Source of the DNA: Gammaproteobacteria bacterium
Lineage (GTDB): Bacteria > Pseudomonadota > Gammaproteobacteria > SZUA-229
Assembly (NCBI GenBank): GCA_027858635.1
Contig: JAQICG010000400.1
Location: 1 to 9,370 of the forward strand
Direction: 5' to 3'
Length of the DNA stretch: 9,370 nt
Both the position numbers and the translations under genes were made by a program. Positions 6,168 to 9,370 of the stretch are shown piece by piece. Numbering within the stretch: position 1 is the stretch's first letter; the number at the start of each line of letters is the position of its first letter. Below the pieces are notes generated by a model. That model saw only the letters and a program-made list of their open reading frames with translations. It did no database searches and was not told the DNA's origin.

Positions 6168-8615
6168 ATGCAGAAAGAATATCATCCTCAGGAAATCGAA
6201 ACCAAAGTCCAGAAAATCTGGGAGACGCAGGGCACTTTTCGGGTCGTCGAAGAGGCCGACAAGGAGAAGTTTTATTGCCTGGCCATGTTTCCCTACCCCA
6301 GCGGTCGGCTGCACATGGGGCATGTGCGCAACTACTCCATTGGCGATGTGATTTCACGCTACCAGAAAATGCAGGGTAAAAATGTTCTGCAACCCATGGG
6401 CTGGGATGCTTTCGGCCTGCCGGCTGAAAATGCGGCGATGAAAAACAAGGTGGCGCCAGCCGGCTGGACCTATAGCAACATCGATTACATGCGCGACCAG
6501 CTTAAGCAGCTGGGCTTTGGCTACGACTGGGATCGTGAACTGGCTACTTGCCAGCCTCAATATTATCGCTGGGAACAGTGGTTGTTTACCCGCCTGTTCA
6601 AGAAGGATCTGGTCTACAAAAAAACCGCCGCGGTGAACTGGTGCCCGCACGATAAAACGGTGCTCGCCAATGAGCAGGTAATCGACGGCAAATGCTGGCG
6701 TTGCGATAACTCGGTAGAGCGGCGCGAGATTGCGCAGTGGTTCATGAGAATCACCGACTACGCTGAAGAGCTGCTGAGCGGACTCGACCAGCTGGATGAA
6801 TGGCCGGAAATGGTGCGCACCATGCAGCGCAACTGGATCGGGCGCTCCGAAGGCGTGGAGTTGCAGTTCGAGGTTGAAGGCGAAGCGACGTTAACCGTCT
6901 ACACTACTCGCCCCGATACCCTCATGGGCGTGACCTACGTGGCGGTAGCTGCCGAACATGCGCTGGCGAAAAAAGCCGCTGCTGATAATCCCGAATTGCA
7001 GGCCTTCCTGGAAGAGTGCAAACATTCCGGCGTCGCCGAAGCCGACATGGCCACCATGGAGAAGAAGGGCATGGATACCGGCCAGATGGCGCGCCATCCA
7101 CTCACCGGTGAGCAGGTGCCCGTGTGGGTGGCGAATTTCGTGCTTGCCGAATACGGCTCGGGCGCGGTGATGTCGGTGCCGGCGCATGATGTTCGTGACC
7201 ACGCTTTCGCCAAAACCTACGGCCTGCCGATCAAGGCGGTGATTGCACCGGTCGATGGCAGTGAAGTCTCTACGCAGGAGCAGGCCTTTGTCGAAAAAGG
7301 CGTGTTGAAAAATTCGGGCGAGTTTGACGGCCTGACTTCGCAGCAGGCGTTCGATGCCATCGCGGAAAAATTGCAGTCCATGGATAAGGGCGAAAAACAG
7401 GTGAATTTCCGCCTGCGCGACTGGGGGGTTTCCCGCCAGCGTTACTGGGGCACGCCGATCCCGATCATCAACTGTGAACAGTGCGGCGCGGTGGCGGTGC
7501 CGGAAGCGCAGCTGCCGGTGCTGCTGCCCGAGGATGTCGATTTCAGCGAAGTCATCGGTTCGCCAATCAAGCAGATGCCGGCTTTTTACGAAACTACCTG
7601 CCCAACCTGTGGCGGCAAGGCCGAGCGCGAAACCGACACCTTCGATACTTTTTTTGAATCCTCCTGGTACTACGCCCGCTTCACCTGCCCCGATGCCGAA
7701 CAGATGCTGGATGAGCGCGCCCGCTACTGGCTGCCGGTCGATCAGTATATCGGCGGCGTGGAACACGCGGTGCTGCATCTGCTATACGCGCGCTTCTTTC
7801 ATAAACTCATGCGCGATGAAGGTCTGGTCGACGGCGACGAGCCGTTCAAACGACTGCTGACCCAGGGCATGGTGCTGAAAGACGGCAGCAAAATGTCCAA
7901 GTCGAAAGGCAACACGGTCGACCCGCAGGATCTGATCAAGGCATACGGCGCGGACACCGTGCGCCTGTTCACCATGTTCGCCGCACCGCCGGAGCAGTCG
8001 CTGGAATGGGCCGATAGCGGCGTGGAAGGCGCGTCGCGTTTCCTCCAGCGGCTGTGGAAACTGGTGGAAGAAAACATCAGCAGCCAGTCGTTGCCGATTG
8101 ATGGCGCGGCGCTCAATGCCGAACAAAAAGAGCTGCGCCGCAAGGTGCACGAAACCCTGCGCAAGGTGAGCGATGACATTGGTCGCCGTTATACTTTTAA
8201 TACTGCGATTGCGGCGGTGATGGAGCTGATCAACGAGCTGGCCAAATGCAGGGATGACAGCAAGCAGGGCCGCGCCATCATGCGCGAAGCGATAGAGCTG
8301 ATCACGCTGATGCTGTCACCGATTGTGCCGCACATCACCCAGCAGCTCTGGCAGGAGCTGGGCCATGAAGGCCTGGTTGCCGAAGCCCGCTGGCCGATGC
8401 CCGATGAGTCGGCGCTGGTGCGCGATGAAATTGAAATGATCATTCAGGTGAACGGCAAGCTGCGCTCGAAAATCACCGTGCCCGCCAACGCCGACAAGGC
8501 CACGGTCGAAGTGTTGGCCCTGCAGGATGAAAAAATCATCGGCAACATCGAAGGCAAAAGCGTGCGCAAGGTCATCGTGGTGCCGGGGCGACTGGTTAAT
8601 CTGGTCGTGGCGTAA
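6168..8615 (+). CDS. leuS: leucyl-tRNA synthetase (lacks leucine-specific insertion)
   Basis: This class Ia synthetase charges tRNA-Leu with leucine and hydrolyses mischarged tRNA. The Rossmann HIGH motif is HMGH at 49-52 (PYPSGRLHMGHVRNY) and the second signature is KMSKS at 575-579. The CP1 editing domain, at about 220-410, has the threonine-rich TTRPDT at 246-251 and HDVRD after GSGAVMSVPA. Cysteines C159, C176 and C179 form a partial zinc-binding module, and C436/C439 with C478/C481 form a complete second CxxC pair. The C-terminal IQVNGKLRSKITV and VRKVIVVPGRLVNLVV are typical. The length is 815 aa against 860 in E. coli. Most of the shortfall is that QGMVL and KMSKS are separated by only four residues, where E. 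coli carries the leucine-specific domain. AAGAGA at 6158-6163 is a modest ribosome-binding site for ATG 6168. lptE begins in the stop codon, so the genes are co-translated. Confidence 0.98.
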   Translation: MQKEYHPQEIETKVQKIWETQGTFRVVEEADKEKFYCLAMFPYPSGRLHMGHVRNYSIGDVISRYQKMQGKNVLQPMGWDAFGLPAENAAMKNKVAPAGWTYSNIDYMRDQLKQLGFGYDWDRELATCQPQYYRWEQWLFTRLFKKDLVYKKTAAVNWCPHDKTVLANEQVIDGKCWRCDNSVERREIAQWFMRITDYAEELLSGLDQLDEWPEMVRTMQRNWIGRSEGVELQFEVEGEATLTVYTTRPDTLMGVTYVAVAAEHALAKKAAADNPELQAFLEECKHSGVAEADMATMEKKGMDTGQMARHPLTGEQVPVWVANFVLAEYGSGAVMSVPAHDVRDHAFAKTYGLPIKAVIAPVDGSEVSTQEQAFVEKGVLKNSGEFDGLTSQQAFDAIAEKLQSMDKGEKQVNFRLRDWGVSRQRYWGTPIPIINCEQCGAVAVPEAQLPVLLPEDVDFSEVIGSPIKQMPAFYETTCPTCGGKAERETDTFDTFFESSWYYARFTCPDAEQMLDERARYWLPVDQYIGGVEHAVLHLLYARFFHKLMRDEGLVDGDEPFKRLLTQGMVLKDGSKMSKSKGNTVDPQDLIKAYGADTVRLFTMFAAPPEQSLEWADSGVEGASRFLQRLWKLVEENISSQSLPIDGAALNAEQKELRRKVHETLRKVSDDIGRRYTFNTAIAAVMELINELAKCRDDSKQGRAIMREAIELITLMLSPIVPHITQQLWQELGHEGLVAEARWPMPDESALVRDEIEMIIQVNGKLRSKITVPANADKATVEVLALQDEKIIGNIEGKSVRKVIVVPGRLVNLVVA

Positions 8616-9187
8616 TGAAGCGACTGACTCATCGGCATAAGGCTTTTGTTCTGGTACTGATTGCGCTCGCGGGCGTGCAAACAGGCTGCGGCTTTCATCC
8701 GCGAGGTGAAATCAGTCTGCCGAATTTCATCACGCCCATCTTTGTCGACCTGAGCGCCAGCGATGATCCGCTGGGGCGTGAGCTGATGATCCTGTTGTCT
8801 GCCTCGGGCGCGAACAATCTGGCTAATTCGGCGGGTGAAGCTGAAACCATCCTGACGGTTTCTGATGTGCGCCAGCGGCAGCGACTTGCGGCGGTGGATG
8901 ATCAGGGCCGGGCGCGTGAATACGAGCTGAATTATCAGTTTCAGTACGAATTGAAAAAAACTTCTGCGAGCGATGCCGGGGCGGAAATTATAAAAACCAA
9001 CGAGATTAAACTGAAAAGGGGTCTGTTGTTTGATCCCGATAATGTTCTGGCAACGGGCCACGAAGAAAATGCCCTGTATGCCGAGATGCGCAAAACTGCC
9101 GCGCGTCTGGTATTCAGGCAGCTGAGCGCGAGCAGGCCCGCCGACGCGCAGCCCGCCGAAGCCCGGCCCGTTTTGCAGCAGGAATAA
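8615..9187 (+). CDS. lptE: LPS-assembly lipoprotein LptE
   Basis: LptE is the outer-membrane lipoprotein that plugs the LptD barrel and helps deliver lipopolysaccharide to the cell surface. The N-terminus is basic, followed by a hydrophobic stretch at about 10-21 and Cys25 in QTGCGFHPRG, which aligns with the AGCGWHLR of E. coli LptE. The -3 lipobox position is Gln rather than Leu, an unusual residue, but -1 Gly and the conserved GCGFH context make lipidation at C25 likely. The mature region contains REYELNYQFQYEL and the LYAEMRKTAARLVFRQL helix that end most LptE proteins, then an Ala/Pro/Arg-rich tail (about 170-190). The length of 190 aa is normal. The ATG overlaps the leuS stop (TAATG), and holA follows after 14 bp, the same order as in E. 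coli. Confidence 0.93.
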   Translation: MKRLTHRHKAFVLVLIALAGVQTGCGFHPRGEISLPNFITPIFVDLSASDDPLGRELMILLSASGANNLANSAGEAETILTVSDVRQRQRLAAVDDQGRAREYELNYQFQYELKKTSASDAGAEIIKTNEIKLKRGLLFDPDNVLATGHEENALYAEMRKTAARLVFRQLSASRPADAQPAEARPVLQQE

Positions 9188-9201
9188 ACCGGTTCTAAAG
9201 A

Positions 9202-9370
9202 ATGAATGTCCGTCCCGATCAGCTCTCCTCAGTTTTAGCCAAACGGCTCTATCCGGTCTATCTGGTCAGTGGCAATGAGCCGCTACAGGCGATGGAAGCC
9301 ACCGACCTGATTCGCTCGAGCTGCCGTGAACAGGGCTATGCCGAACGGGAAATTTTTGAAGTCGATGCCA
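9202..9370 (+). CDS. holA: DNA polymerase III delta subunit HolA, 5' part
   Basis: The first 56 codons of holA are present, and the window edge cuts the gene. The protein begins MNVRPDQLSSVLAKRLYPVY and continues LVSGNEPLQAMEATDLIR, matching the N-terminus of the clamp-loader delta subunit (E. coli YPEQLRAQL, then AYLLLGNDPLLLQE). Delta binds and opens the beta sliding clamp within the DnaX complex. Position after leuS and lptE is as in E. coli. The ATG at 9202 follows lptE by 14 bases with only a weak AAAG-type site before it. A second ATG at 9206 is out of frame. Confidence 0.9.
   Translation, partial: MNVRPDQLSSVLAKRLYPVYLVSGNEPLQAMEATDLIRSSCREQGYAEREIFEVDA

Noticed and set aside
6891..7778. 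Long minus-strand open frame (295 codons) opposite leuS.
   Set aside because: It is a shadow of leuS, rich in His, Arg and Gly as expected from antisense of GC-rich codons, with no homology signal and no ribosome-binding site or context of its own.
1..9370. Defence, toxin-antitoxin, secretion, phage, CRISPR or other novel multi-gene system.
   Set aside because: Every gene is a recognised core gammaproteobacterial gene in a conserved order. There are no unassigned coding clusters, spacer arrays, integrases or transposases.

Overview
The window holds a run of conserved housekeeping genes from a gammaproteobacterium. The order miaB - ybeZ (PhoH-like) - ybeY - ybeX (CorC-like) - lnt, followed by a divergent ybeL / leuS - lptE - holA block, is the Escherichia coli arrangement with intervening genes missing. 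Protein similarity to the E. coli products is recognisable throughout, and many key residues have the same or nearly the same numbers. Moderate GC, and a short leucyl-tRNA synthetase lacking the leucine-specific insertion, suggest a lineage outside the Enterobacterales. The species cannot be named from the sequence.

Layout. Positions 1-94 hold the upstream region of miaB, with a possible 16-codon leader ORF. Positions 95-1453 encode miaB, a tRNA-modifying radical-SAM enzyme, interrupted by one in-frame TGA at 1001-1003; the frame is intact on both sides. Next come ybeZ (1450-2409), ybeY (2413-2865) and ybeX (2889-3752), tightly packed on the same strand. Positions 3753-3960 contain no gene but carry a nested inverted repeat of about 150 bp and a possible promoter. 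lnt (3961-5505) follows. ybeL (5495-6019) lies on the minus strand, with its stop end overlapping the end of lnt by 11 bp. A 148-bp divergent intergenic region precedes leuS (6168-8615), lptE (8615-9187, overlapping leuS by one base) and the 5' end of holA (9202 to the window edge).

How the genes work together. MiaB, YbeZ, YbeY and LeuRS all serve translation: tRNA modification, 16S rRNA maturation and ribosome quality control, and tRNA charging. YbeX is a CBS-domain partner encoded with them. Lnt and LptE serve the envelope: Lnt N-acylates lipoproteins in the inner membrane, and LptE is an outer-membrane lipoprotein of the LPS translocon and so a likely Lnt substrate. HolA is the delta subunit of the DNA polymerase III clamp loader.

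I found no novel multi-gene system, mobile element, CRISPR array, or tRNA or rRNA gene. The points worth a second look are the nonsense codon in miaB and its possible polar effect on ybeZ, the palindromic repeat before lnt, the small ORF overlapping the miaB start, and the LeuRS without its leucine-specific domain.
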